DNA of 64,000 bases from Balanoglossus misakiensis (taxonomy: Eukaryota; Hemichordata), in NCBI GenBank assembly GCA_040954595.2, contig CM082576.2, positions 17,670,001-17,734,000 on the forward strand, in the 5' to 3' direction. The translations under genes and the position numbers were made by a program. The notes beneath the pieces are model-generated. The model worked only from the letters and a program-made list of their open reading frames with translations. It searched no databases and was not told where the DNA came from. Shown in pieces: positions 50,691 through 61,448 of this stretch (its first letter is position 1; each line of letters opens with the position of its first letter).

Positions 50691-51057
50691 AGCCAGCGGA
50701 GCTGAACTGAATTTGGGCGAGCGAATTCGGTCGTTGCCAGCAGAACTGAACGGAATTTTGTGAGCGCTTCCCGAATTCGGACATTGCCAGCGGAGCTGAA
50801 CTGAATTGTGTGAGTGCTTCTTGGATTCGAATTGCCAGCAGAACTGAACGGAATTTCTGTGAGTGCTTCGCGAATTCGGACATTGCCAGCAGAACTGAAC
50901 GGAGTTTCTGTGAGCGCTTCCCAATTTCTGACATTGCCAGCGGAGCTGTACTGAATTTTGGTGAGTGATTCTTGACTACGGACATTGCCAGCAGAACTGA
51001 ACGGACATTGCCAGCGGAGCTGAACTGAATTTTGGTGACTGCTTCGCGAATTCGAAT
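50690..51057. repeat. 50-bp minisatellite, left part
   Basis: About seven units of the type GACATTGCCAGCGGAGCTGA plus GAATTTTGTGAGCGCTTCGC and GAATTCG. The array continues at 61449 and is split by the Gmr1-like element. Units alternate between CAGCGGAGCTG and CAGCAGAACTG variants. Confidence 0.93.
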
Positions 51058-51800
51058 TGTTATGTAGGTTAGGTTTGCTGTTGTTTTGTGACCAGGTGTG
51101 TTTTCGCTTACTTTTGTAATTTGAATATTTGCGTGACCAGGTGGGGTGCATTCATTATTTTCCCCATATAAAAAGCCCGCACGTTGTGTTGCGGCGTAGC
51201 TACTAATTTGGACTTGTCCGTATGAGCTGTTCTGTTCCTCGCCGGCTTGGAAGATGTGCCTTATTTCCTTATACACTGGTCTGGAAACCGCGCCCAGATT
51301 CTGTGCTGTATTTCATGCTGTCCTGGTCTGGGAACCGCGCCCAGAAGCTGTGTTATTTCATGCTGTCCTGGTCTGGAAACCGTGCCCCGAAGTCGTGCTA
51401 CCTCATGGGGAATTCGTCCGAAAGCCGTGCTGTCTTCCGGGGAATTGTGCCAGAACGCTACTCGGACTGAACGTCGTTGTTGGGACTGCCGTGGTGCTGG
51501 TCGCGTTCGTCGTGCGCTACGGAAGCTTGGACTTTAGTTTTTCATTTGCCACACCTGGTCAAATCTAAGGTAGTCAATTATTTTACTGTGTTTTTTCCTC
51601 AGTGTACATTCATTTTACATGTACCAATGTTTAGTTGTAGTAATTAAAAGTTTCCATAAGCAAGGAAATAACGTGTGGTGTGCCTATTGTTGACCGTCTT
51701 TGTTGCGTGCTGCGCTGGTTGGTTCACCAAAGCGAGCCATTCGGTAAGTCTATTTGCTCACTGCCCTGTTTCGGAACTGAACGGCCAGCGTGTCGTAACA
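51058..51800 (+). repeat. 5' LTR of the Gmr1-like element
   Basis: 743 bp; TATA box TATAAAAAG at 51167. About three tandem units near 51277-51400 start with CTGGTCTGGAAACCG and contain TTTCATGCTGTC. Confidence 0.9.
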
Positions 51801-51877
51801 AATTGGGGGCTCGTCCGGGATCTGATTTTTGATATTGATATTTTTCAGTTGGTACGCACGGTCAACAACAGTCTACA

Positions 51878-53115
51878 ATGGCTTCCACAGGGGAGTTCAA
51901 AGCCGCTGAGTTTGTTAAAAAAGAAAATATATCTGTTGAGGATTTGAATCAATTGCGGAAGGCTGAATTAAAGCTTGTAGCTACTCATGTTGGCGTCAGC
52001 CTAGGTACTAATGTAACGAAACAAGAAATTGTTGATGCTGTTTCTACTTATCTTGGTTTAACTAAACGTAGTATTGATAATACTGAGAGTGCTGCTGTGG
52101 AATTGGCGAAAATTGATCTCGAAAGAGAGAAATTAAGATTTATGCATGAAAGAGAAGAAGCGCAATTATTGAGAGAGAAAGAAAGAGAGGAAGCACAATT
52201 ATTGAGAGAGAAAGAAAGAGAGGAAGCACAATTATTGAGAGAGAAAGAAAGAGAAGAATTCGAGTTAAAGAAATTGGAATTAGAGATTCAATTATCACTG
52301 ACTCCGGCCGCACACGAAGCATTCGTGGCCCAGAGTTTGATGTTACTAAATTTATTAAACTTGTTCCGAAATTTAGTGAAGGCGAGGTTGACACTTATTT
52401 CTTGGCGTTCGAAAAAATAGCCACACGACTTGATTGGCCTCGTGAATATTGGACCCTATTGTTACAAAGTACGTTAGTAGGTAAAGCCCAGGAAGTGCTT
52501 TCTTCATTATCAGCGTCCCAGTCTGAAAATTATGACGTTGTTAAGGGGGCTATTTTGTCTGCATATGAATTAGTGCCAGAAGCATATAGACAAAAATTCA
52601 GAAATCTACGTAGGCAATTTGGTCACTCGTATGTCGAATTTGCCAGGGGAAACGAAGTTTTCTTTGACCGATGGTATCGTTCACTAAAAGTAGATAACGA
52701 ATATGAGAGATTGAGGGAAGTAATATTAATGGAAGAGTTTAAGAATAGTATTCCTTTAGAAATAAGAACCCACCTTGATGAACATAAAGTTCAAGATTTA
52801 AATAGAGCAGCTGTCATTGCTGATGATTACGAGTTAACTCATAAGAGGAGTAATCCTAGACTGTATAATTATAATAGAGATAATAAACGCCTTAATTATC
52901 ATCAGCCAAGCGTTGAAACAAGAACAGTTTCACGAGATAAATCGGGTCAAACGCCAAATTCTCCTTCTAAATCATGGGAACGCAAGCGCCCACCTGCCTG
53001 TTTTCATTGCGGCAAAACAGGGCATGTCAAAGCCCAATGTTATCTATGGAAACGGGAGAATCAAAGCATAAGTAAACCTAATCAATCCAAAAGTGAGTGT
53101 TTCTGTTGGCAATAG
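51878..53115 (+). pseudogene. gag: Gmr1-like Gag, one frameshift
   Basis: ATG 51878. The N-terminus has a SAP-like helix pair (LNQLRKAELKLVATHVG). Then comes a coiled-coil with three to four copies of EEAQLLREKER, encoded by a 36-bp tandem repeat (52150-52250). A frameshift near 52333 moves the reading into the frame that ends at 53115. That part contains a SCAN/retroviral-capsid-like region (FGHSYVEFARGNEVFFDRWY) and a single zinc knuckle CFHCGKTGHVKAQC. Confidence 0.82.
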
Positions 53116-53880
53116 CCTGGACTTAATGGGGGAGGTTATCCTGTTCTAAAAACTGTCCACAATAATAATTGTATTCCAGCAGAGCCTATTCCAAAAGGCT
53201 ACGAAAGTTTTTTGTCCATGGGTGAAATCGCGTCATTTAATATCTGATGATAGGGAAATTAAACATGTTACAATACTGAGAGATACTGGGGCAGCTCAGT
53301 CATTAATGCTCCATGAGGTACTGCCAGCAAGCTCTTCTGGTTCAACACACTCTAAAAAAAACTCATCTTTTCAATCATATTTGTGATCGAATTTTTTAGG
53401 ATCATCTTCTGTATGGTTTTTTTAAGATGGAATTTTAATTGGGAATTTTAACTGAGACTTTTTAATTTTACTGCTGCTTTTATGATTCTTTTATCACCGT
53501 CTTTTGTAACTCGCACTGAGACGTATGTGTAGTGCGTGTAAGAAATAAATAAATATTATTATTATTATTAATGTATTAATTCAGGGCATTGACGGCAGTT
53601 TTGTATCTGTCCCACTTTATCATGTGAATTTGAAGTCTGACTTGGTGACAGGCCCTGTTACAGTTGGTGTTGTACCTTCGCTACCAATACAGGGGGTAAA
53701 TTTCCTTTTGGGTAACGATTTAGCTGGAGGCAAAGTTCAGGTTTCTCCCATACTCACTAATGTTCCGTCAGTCGAACAAAAGACAGAATATTTAAAAAAA
53801 TGAGTTTCCAGGTATATTCCCATCATGTGTAGTTACCCGGTCACAGACACGCAATACGCAAGTAGATGAGGCAATTTCTG
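53116..53880 (+). pseudogene. Gmr1-like aspartic protease remnant, interrupted by a LINE tail
   Basis: The active-site stretch LRDTGAAQSLML is at about 53277-53315. The second half of the domain (FLLGNDLAGGKV) is at about 53700-53735. Between them a LINE 3' fragment has inserted, and the frames do not agree. Confidence 0.7.
53350..53573 (+). mobile_element. LINE 3'-end fragment in the Gmr1 protease
   Basis: Ends in GCACTGAGACGTATGTGTAG, an AATAAATAAAT stretch and (ATT)n, the same tail as the longer LINE copy at 56100-57322. It is 5'-truncated to about 220 bp; the exact left border is uncertain. Confidence 0.75.
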
Positions 53881-53906
53881 ATGAGGGATCAAATTCGGGG
53901 GTTTGG

Positions 53907-55160
53907 TTGGCTGAAACATTTTTCACCGAGTTGAATAATGGAGAAAGTCAACCGGAAACAGACAGCTCAAAGGTTACATTCACTCAGTCTTCTCTCATAC
54001 AGGAACAACAGCGTGACCCCACCTTGAATGATTTAATGCAAAGAGCCTTATCAGAGACAGAAGCAAATAAAATACCAGAGTGCTATTATATTAAATCAGG
54101 CATCCTTATGAGAAAGTGGAGACCTCCAACTACTCCGGCTGACGAGGATTGGTCAGTAAAACACCAAATTGTAGTACCGCCATGTTATCGTTCTGAAATT
54201 CTACGTCTAGCTCACGAAATACCTATGGCTGGACATTTGGGAATTAGGAAAACCCAGTCCCGGGTTATGGCTCATTTCTATTGGCCCAAATTACACAAAG
54301 ACGTGGTAGAGTATTGCAAGACATGTCATACATGTCAAATTTTGGGCAAGCCCCAGCCATCGATTAAACCGGCTCCACTGATTCCCATTCCTGCTTTTGG
54401 GGAACCATTTAGTAAAGTTCTCATAGACTGTGTTGGTCCTTTGCCTAGAACGAAAGCTGGTCATAAGTATCTGTTAACAATTTTAGACATGGCGACTAGA
54501 TTTCCTGAAGCCATTCCGTTGAAAAACATTTCAACCAAAGTAGTAGTTGATGCCTTAACCCAGTTCTTTACTAGATATGGCCTGCCAAGGGAGGTTCAGA
54601 CAGACCAGGGATCTAACTTTATGTCAGGATTATTTCAAGAAGTCATGTGTCACTTGGGAATTGACCAAATACACTCCACAACATGTTGAAAGCTTACTGT
54701 CTTGAATACCCAGGTGATTGGGATAATGGCATTTCGTTTGTCTTGTTTGCTGCCAGGGATGCCCCGAATGAATCCACGGGTTTCAAACCTTTTGAACTTG
54801 TTTATGGGCACGAAGTTAGGGGACCTCTTAAACTAATCAAAGCGAAGTTCTTAAATAGTGACCAGAATGAGGTTAACCTCCTTGATTACGTCTCTTAATT
54901 TAGAGAGAGACTAACTACAGCCTGTGATTTAGCCAAGAAGCATATTAAATTATCACAGCAAACCATGAAAAAACATTATGACAAAGGTAGTCAGGTTCGA
55001 ATAGTTAAACCTGGGGATAAGGTACTTGTTTTGCTGCCACTTCAGGGGGAAGCCCTATATCTGCTAAGTTTAGTGGACCCTATAGAGTTGAAAAGAAAAT
55101 AAATTCTGTCAATTACGTCATAAGTACCCCTGATAGACGCAAGTCACGCAGAATTTGCCA
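53907..55160 (+). pseudogene. Gmr1-like integrase, with a deletion over the catalytic Glu
   Basis: HHCC zinc-binding region (HLGIRKTQSRVMAHFYW, then CKTCHTC) and core with two catalytic Asp (LIDCVGPLP; QTDQGSNF). At about 54682 the sequence jumps from IHST to a region starting LKAYCLEYPGDW, and the segment with the third acidic residue is absent. The rest (54683-54898 and onward, with TAA at 54896) is the C-terminal domain (PGDKVLVLLP near 55015). It sits before RT, not after RNase H. Confidence 0.82.
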
Positions 55161-55167
55161 CATCAAT

Positions 55168-57960
55168 ATGCTAAAACAGTATTTTGAACGAGAGGATGAC
55201 CCTTCTCAACCATTAGGGTTAGCCACAATTGCTCTCCAAAGTGACCATCACAATGTTGATTGTGATGAAGCAAACTCTGTTGACTTGAAAGTATGTGAGA
55301 ATGCCCCACTTTCTGCCAAAATGTCAAACTCCGAAGCGATTGCAAATTTACATACGACATTGAACCATTTGTCCGAGGACAAAATGGCCGACATTGTTGA
55401 ACTTGTCAACGACCACATACATTTGTTTTCTGATGAGCCTGGTTGTACGTCCTTGGCCGAACACGATGTTGATGTTGATAATGCAACGCCAATAAAACAG
55501 CACCCGTATAGACTTAATCCATTTAAATTAGCAAAGGTTCATGAAGAGATACAATACATATTAGACCATGACCTTGTTGAACCCAGCGAAAGTAGCTGGA
55601 GTTCCCCTATAGTATTGGCGCCTAAGTCTGATGGATCGGTTCGATTTTGTATTGATTACCGTAGAGTAAATTCTATAACTCGTTCTGACTCCTATCCGCT
55701 GCCACGAATTGAAGATTGTATTGATAAAGTTGGTAAAGCGAATTGTGTCACGAAAATTGATTTGCTAAAGGGTTACTGGCAAGTGCCTTTGTCTGAAAGA
55801 GCAAAGAAAATATCTGCTTTCACTACGCCAAAGGGCTTGTATCAGTTTAAAGTCATGTCATTCGGTATGAAGAACGCACCTGGCAGCCACCTTTCAAAGG
55901 TTTAATGAATAAGGTCACGACAGGCCTAGTATTTTGTGTTGTATACCTTGACGACATCCTAGTGTTCAGTGATACATGGGATGATCATTTAACCCATTTG
56001 AGAAAGTTATTTCAACGACTTTGTTAAGCTAATCTTGTAGTAAATCTTACCAAAAGTGAGTTTGCCAAAGCTAAAGTTGTGTATCTTGGACATGTCATTT
56101 GACACGATCGACCATGTCATTTGACACGATCGACCATGATATTCTATTACACCGCCTCCGATCTAGATATGGCATCACTGGTACAGCACTTTCGTGGTTT
56201 CGATCATATCTTGCCGGTCGCACTCATCGTGTCAAGATTGGAACTGTGTTTTCTCATCATTTGCAAGTGAAGTATGGCGTTCCACAGGGATCTGTCCTCG
56301 GGCCAATTTTATTCACGCTCTACACAGCACCACTATAGGATATTATAGTAGGCCATAATCTTGACTATATGATGTACGCTGATGACACACAGATGTACAT
56401 TATCTGATATAAACCTGAAGATGTTAGCGGCGGCGTTGAAATGTGCGTTGATGATATTCGCGGATGGATGAGAAGTAACATGCTGGTGCTGAACGATAAC
56501 AAGACCGAAGTTATTCATTTTTCATCACGCTTGAAACACGATATGGCAGAACTGCATAACCCCAGGATTGGTAAACTTAACATCACTCCCTCTCCTTTCG
56601 TTCGGAATCTTGGTGTTATTCTCAACAGGGATGGCTTCATGTGTGAACATATCAGTCAACTTTGTAGGAACGCATATTTCTCTTTATCAAGAATCAGTAA
56701 AAATCGTAAATTACTCGACAAGCCCACTACCGAGAAACTCATTCATGCATTCGTTACCTCTAGACTCGACTATTGTAACAGTCTGTTCTATGGCATCTCA
56801 AATGACCAGCTGATCCGTATGCAGTCTGTTCAAAAATGCAGCAGCCCGTCTCGTCACAGGTACACGCAAATATGACCACATCACTCCTGTTTTCATTGAT
56901 TTACACTGGTTACCTGTGAAAGCTCGTATACAATTCAAAATTTTATAGACTACTTTTAAGATTGTTAGAGGTGGTGCACCGCTTTATCTGACCGATTTAA
57001 TTGATCTGTACGTACCGTCAAGAAATCTGCGATCTTCTGAGAAATTACGTTTAACTCCTCCTCGCGGATATTTTAATAAGTCCTATGGTCAGAGAGCTTT
57101 TTCGGTATGTGTCCCTTTGCTGTGGAATGCACTGCCTTCAGAAATTCGTTGTGCCAGAAATACTACTTCTTTTAAACGTTGTTTGAAGACCCATCTTTTT
57201 AACAAGTTTTACTCGTAACTGTAGTAGTTGTTTTTTGTATCTTTTTAATACTTGTGTTCAGCGCACTGAGACGTTTGTGGAGTGCGTTTTTAAGAATTAA
57301 ATATTATTATTATTATTATTTCATAGGTCAAGGTCAAGTGACCCCAAGAATGGCGAAGATCAAAGCCATTGTAGAATTTCCAGTCCCAACAAATAAACGG
57401 GAACTGCTCCGTTTTCTTGGCATGTTTGGCTTCTACCGGAAGTTTTGTGCTAATTACAGCACTATCGTTGCACCTCTTACCGACTTACTCAAAAAGAGTG
57501 TCAAGTATGAATGGGCTGACAATTGTCAGAATGCATTTGAGATGGTTAAAGCCATTCTGGTAAGTGAGCCGGTACTAGTAGCTCCAGATTTTAGTAAGCC
57601 TTTCAAATTGGCCATTGACGCTAGCGATGTCGGAATCGGAGCAGTTCTACTTCAGGATGGTGATTCGGGGATTGAAAAACATGTCAGTTATTTCTCCAGG
57701 AAATTAAACAAACCTCAGAAAGCCTATAGTACCATTGATAAAGCGGCTTTTGGTCTGGTATCAGCTCTTCAGCATTTTTAAATATATGTAACAAATAGAG
57801 CTGGTCCTACCACAGTATACACGGACCACAATCCACTTGTATTTCTTGACAAGTTCAAAACAAAAAGTACCAGATTGTTCCGCTGGAGTTTACTACTACA
57901 GCCGTATTCAATTAAAATTGTGCATATTTCTGGTATTCAAAACCGCGGCACAGAGCGATA
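55168..57960 (+). pseudogene. Gmr1-like RT and RNase H, interrupted by a LINE and a YR element
   Basis: The RT runs from about 55400 (VEPSESSWSSPIVLAPKSDG; CVTKIDLLKGYWQVPL). A frameshift near 55890 precedes the active-site box YLDDILVF (about 55948-55971). A LINE copy (about 56100-57322) interrupts the end of RT. The connection and RNase H continue at 57325-57781 (RELLRFLGMFGFYRKF; LAIDASDVGIGAVLL), with stops after 57779. The coding sequence resumes as KENVIPDALSRV at 60576 after the YR-type element. Confidence 0.82.
56100..57322 (+). mobile_element. 5'-truncated LINE (jockey/CR1-like) in the Gmr1 RT
   Basis: The end of a [38 protein letters not shown], then YADDTQMYI (about 56370) after in-frame stops. 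The C-terminal region ends FKRCLKTHLFNKFYS near 57200. It closes with GCACTGAGACGTTTGTGGAG and (ATT)n. A 22-bp direct duplication marks the 5' junction (56090-56133, CATGTCATTTGACACGATCG repeated). Confidence 0.82.
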
Positions 57961-57972
57961 TCCATCCGCCAT

Positions 57973-57997
57973 ATGCAAATAAGCCGAAGTATAAAAG
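57973..57997 (+). promoter_or_regulatory. Octamer plus TATA promoter in repeat A
   Basis: A perfect octamer ATGCAAAT (57973-57980) lies 9 bp upstream of TATAAAAG (57990-57997). The same pair is in repeat A2 (about 60288-60312). Octamer plus TATA is a strong core-promoter arrangement for POU factors. Confidence 0.6.
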
Positions 57998-59059
57998 CAA
58001 CGAGCAACGTACAGTCTGTCCCTCCCTAGCAATAGGCCACGACAGCACGAACCACGGCTCAAACTGGTTCCGCAGTTCGAGCTTTTGTGGACTCACACCA
58101 GGACTCCGCAGAACCATCTGGTCGCCATCCAAGACCCGGTCCCGGTGGTGCCACACCCCAGCAAAAAGCTGCACCAACACCAGCAAGTGGAGAGGCAACA
58201 TGCGTCAACAGCAGTGTAACCAGGGTTAGTTTTCCCCCTTGTATGCCTCCGGTCATTTCGGTTTTGATTTGCAGTTCAGTCCCCTGTTGTTGTTTTTTAT
58301 GCACTACGGTTCACCACATTTCTCCCCTCGCGTTGTTTTTCGGCTTTCGAATTTTCTTAGTGCAGGTGGAAGGCCAAATCACCAATTTGAAATTCCGCCA
58401 CCTGTTAGGCCTGACACCACCTGTTTCGCTAATTGAAAAAAAAAAAAAACTCGATGCCTTTCCCCTACGTAACAGGCATGGTAGAACTGAATGGAGATTG
58501 TATTTTATTTTCTATGCAATATGCGTCGAATACTTGGAGTTACAGGAGTGAGCGGCAGGCCAGGCAGTGTGATATACTGCGAGAGCGCCAACATTTGTTT
58601 GTTAAATAGAGCTGGGTGGGTTATACCCATGAGTGCCAAGGAGACCGGCCAGGCAGTTCATCCAGTGATGACTGCGAGAGCGCCGTATTATTGTGGCTGA
58701 GGCAAAAGGAAATACATAGGCTCGAGGGAGGAGCAATGTGAGCGGTCATTTACGTAGCAGACGCATGTTCGCCATGAATTTGCTGATGCCTATGTAATGA
58801 GGCGCTCGCCCTGTAAACAAAAGGGGAGTCTTCAGTACGGGAGAGCAAGTATACTTTCCACCCGTGGTAATGGGCAGAGAAGTTATTGTATGTGTGAGTT
58901 TACTTGTATTGCAGAAAGGGGAGTTGGAGAACCTAAAGAAGCAAGGTAAAAAAAAAAACCCTGCAAGAATTGACAAAAACCGCATCTGTGGATGATGCCT
59001 TGGAGAAAGTCATGCACCTGGCCCATACTCCATCCTTAACCTCACGATCCCAGCTCATC

Positions 59060-59155
59060 GCCGCACTGAGAAAAGAAATAAGGATGAACTAGTCACATGC
59101 TTTGTCTGCGGTGAGAAAGGGCATGTTGCCAGAGCCTGCCCAAAAAGAAAGTAGT
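59060..59155 (+). pseudogene. Gag-like zinc knuckle fragment of the YR-type element
   Basis: The frame ending at about 59153 reads ...DELVTCFVCGEKGHVARACPKRK and stop. Only the CCHC knuckle and the flanking basic end are recognisable; the upstream part contains an A-run (58950) with likely frame loss. Confidence 0.6.
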
Positions 59156-59787
59156 ATACCCACATTGCTGTGTTTTTTCTCTCTCTTTGCTCGTTTATAT
59201 TTATTCGTCACAGCAAGGGTTACTCATCCACGTACACGCATGCACACTGTACTAACACGCATACTTCTCTCGGTCACCTGCACACTAATGGACGCCTTCA
59301 TGCACACCCACACAATCGCATACTTTCGACCAACCGCTCGCACCATAGACGGAACGCATTCACGCATATAAATACAGACGCACAAGACATGCCTGAGCAA
59401 CTTAGATGGAGCAAACGCTACACGGACACCCACACTTAAGAACTTGCTGTGATGCTTCGATAACTTGAAATGCACGAAAAGTCGGGTTTGCTTACAACCC
59501 TCCGTGACAATTAAAAGGTTGTCTTGAGAATAAAATAAAAGAAAGAAAGAAAAAAAAATGCTTTTATATCTCGCCTTCCTAGATTGACCCCACTCAACCA
59601 GTAGCGGATATCCCGTGTTTATCATACACCAAACATCGCCCCGAACGCAGGGAGGACTAAAACAGTCCTTTGCATTCCATGCAACCTCGCCTTACTGAGG
59701 TCCTGTCTAGGGGCTCCCTCAAGAAAACATTTTAAATTTAGTAGCCCATAGTCTTTATCTATTCTTTTCTGTTCACTCCCTACGCAT

Positions 59788-60201
59788 GTGAAATCGGCCC
59801 TGAGGAACTTCCAGTCGCCAGAAAGTCATACACATGGGTATCTCTTGAGGACGCCCCTCGACAGGAGACCCGTTATCAATGTCGATGAGGTTCGTAAATC
59901 CAACAAGAAAGTGTCGCCCGCACTACTATCATTTAGAAACCCACATGAATTTGTCGCCGGGGAAATTCATAAGCACAGGGAGGTGTGGAACGACGAAAAG
60001 CAGAACACAAAAAGATATGAGAACCTCAATGATTTAATTGGATTTTCCAAGGCTTTTGTTGTGGGTGTGTTTGTAGTGGTAACTTGTTTGTTGTATTTTA
60101 AGGATTGGGGGATACCCAACTCGGTAATAATGGGCTCAAGCACGAGGAGAATAGGCTTTGCGTCCGGATGCGCCTCCAAAGGCCCGGACCCATTCCTTTA
60201 A
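59788..60201 (+). CDS. ORF of unknown function in the YR-type element
   Basis: 137 codons from ATG 59788. It has one hydrophobic segment (AFVVGVFVVVTCLLYF, about residues 88-105) that could span a membrane. It ends inside repeat B1. No domain recognised; it may be chance or the remnant of a longer frame. Confidence 0.3.
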   Translation: MKSALRNFQSPESHTHGYLLRTPLDRRPVINVDEVRKSNKKVSPALLSFRNPHEFVAGEIHKHREVWNDEKQNTKRYENLNDLIGFSKAFVVGVFVVVTCLLYFKDWGIPNSVIMGSSTRRIGFASGCASKGPDPFL

Positions 60202-60707
60202 CAATAGGCATATCCATGAGCGAGGTGATGCGGCTTTGAATACTTAGTTATTCAAAACCGCGGCACAGAGCGATATCCATCCGCCATATGCAAATAAGCC
60301 GAAGTATAAAAGCAACGAGCAACGTACAGACTGTCCCTCCCTTGCAATAGGCCAAGAGAGCAGGGCTATGTGCGTAAACGGGACAGGGTGGGGATTTTAT
60401 ATGACCAGTCCCCTCGGTAAAATCCTTTGCTAATGTATTCCCACCCGCCCTCCCACTTTTTCGAATATAAGAGTTTTATACACTTCGCTATGGATGCGCC
60501 TCCAAAAGCCCGGACCCATTCCTTTAACAATAGGCATATCCATGAGCGAGGTGATGCGGCTTTGAATACTTAGTTAAAGAAAATGTCATTCCGGATGCAC
60601 TATCAAGAGTATAGTATGTGATAGGATTATGTTTTTAAGTGATTAACAAATGTAATTATTCTAGAAAAACGCCACTATTGTAACGTATTTCTTTTCTGAA
60701 GGGGAGG

Positions 60708-61448
60708 TGTTATGTAGGTTACGTTTGCTGTTGTTTTGTGACCAGGCGTGTTTTCGCTTACTTTTGTAATTTGAATATTTGCGTGACCAGGTGGGGTGCA
60801 TTCATTATTTTCCCCATATAAAAAGCCCGCACGTCGTGTTGCGGCGTAGCTACTAATTTGGACTTGTCCTTATGAGCTGTTCTGTTCCTCGCCGGCTTGG
60901 AAGATGTGCCTTATTTCCTGATACACTGGTCTGGAAACCGCGCCCAGATTCTGTGCTGTATTTCATGCTGTCCTGGTCTGGGAACCGCGCCCAGAAGCTG
61001 TGTTATTTCATGCTGTCCTGGTCTGGAAACCGCGCCCCGAAGTCGTGATACCTCATGGGGAATTCGTCCGAAAGCCGTGCCGTCTACCGGGGAATTGTGC
61101 CAGAACGCTACTCGGACTGAACGTCGTTGTTGGGACTGCCGTGGTGCTGGTCGCGTTCGTCGTGCGCAACGGAAGCGTGGACTTTAGTTTTTCATTTGCC
61201 ACACCTGGTCACATTTAAGGTAGTCAATTATTTTACTGTGTTTTTTCCTCAGTGTACATTCATTTTATATGTACCAATGTTTAGTTGTAAATTAAAAGTT
61301 TCCATAAGCAAGGAAATAACGTGTGGTGTGCCTATTGCTGACGGTCTTTGTTGCGTGCTGCGCTGGTTGGTTCACCAAAGCGAGCCATTCGGTAAGTCTA
61401 TTTGGTCACTGCCCTGTTTCGGAACTGAACGGCCAGCGTGTCGTAACA
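60708..61448 (+). repeat. 3' LTR of the Gmr1-like element
   Basis: 741 bp with the same landmarks as the 5' copy (TATAAAAAG at 60817). By eye only scattered substitutions and a 3-bp indel separate the two. Confidence 0.9.

Larger units (their letters stand above)
57935..60575 (+). mobile_element. Split-direct-repeat (Ngaro/DIRS-like) YR-type retroelement, non-autonomous
   Basis: Repeat A (ATTCAAAACCGCGGCACAGA...) occurs at 57935-58047 and 60250-60360. Repeat B (GGATGCGCCTCCAAA...TACTTAGTT, 84 bp) occurs at 60166-60249 and 60492-60575. The order A1, internal part, B1, A2, B2 is that of Ngaro-type split direct repeats. No target duplication is visible: Gmr1 coding sequence stops at GGT 57934 and resumes with AAA 60576, as expected of insertion by a tyrosine recombinase. 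The internal 2.1 kb has a Gag-like zinc knuckle (CFVCGEKGHVARAC, about 59097-59138) but no RT, RNase H or recombinase. Confidence 0.78.
51058..61448 (+). mobile_element. Gmr1-like Ty3/gypsy LTR retrotransposon with integrase before RT
   Basis: LTRs are 51058-51800 (743 bp) and 60708-61448 (741 bp), TGTTATG...TAACA, nearly identical. The target duplication is GAAT (51054-51057 and 61449-61452). The primer-binding site TGGGGGCTCGTCCGGGAT (51804-51821) matches the classical tRNA-Pro site. The purine tract GAAGGGGAGG is at 60698-60707. Internal order is Gag, protease, integrase, RT, RNase H, the copia-like order known for the Gmr1 group of Ty3/gypsy. It is interrupted by two LINE fragments and a YR-type element and is defective. 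Confidence 0.9.

Noticed and set aside
50677-51276. Minus-strand ORFs of about 170-204 codons
   Set aside because: Same 50-bp array running into the Gmr1 LTR; artefact of the repeat.
57837-58551. ORFs of 130 and 154 codons across the A1 repeat
   Set aside because: They cross the junction between Gmr1 RNase H and the YR element and match neither product.
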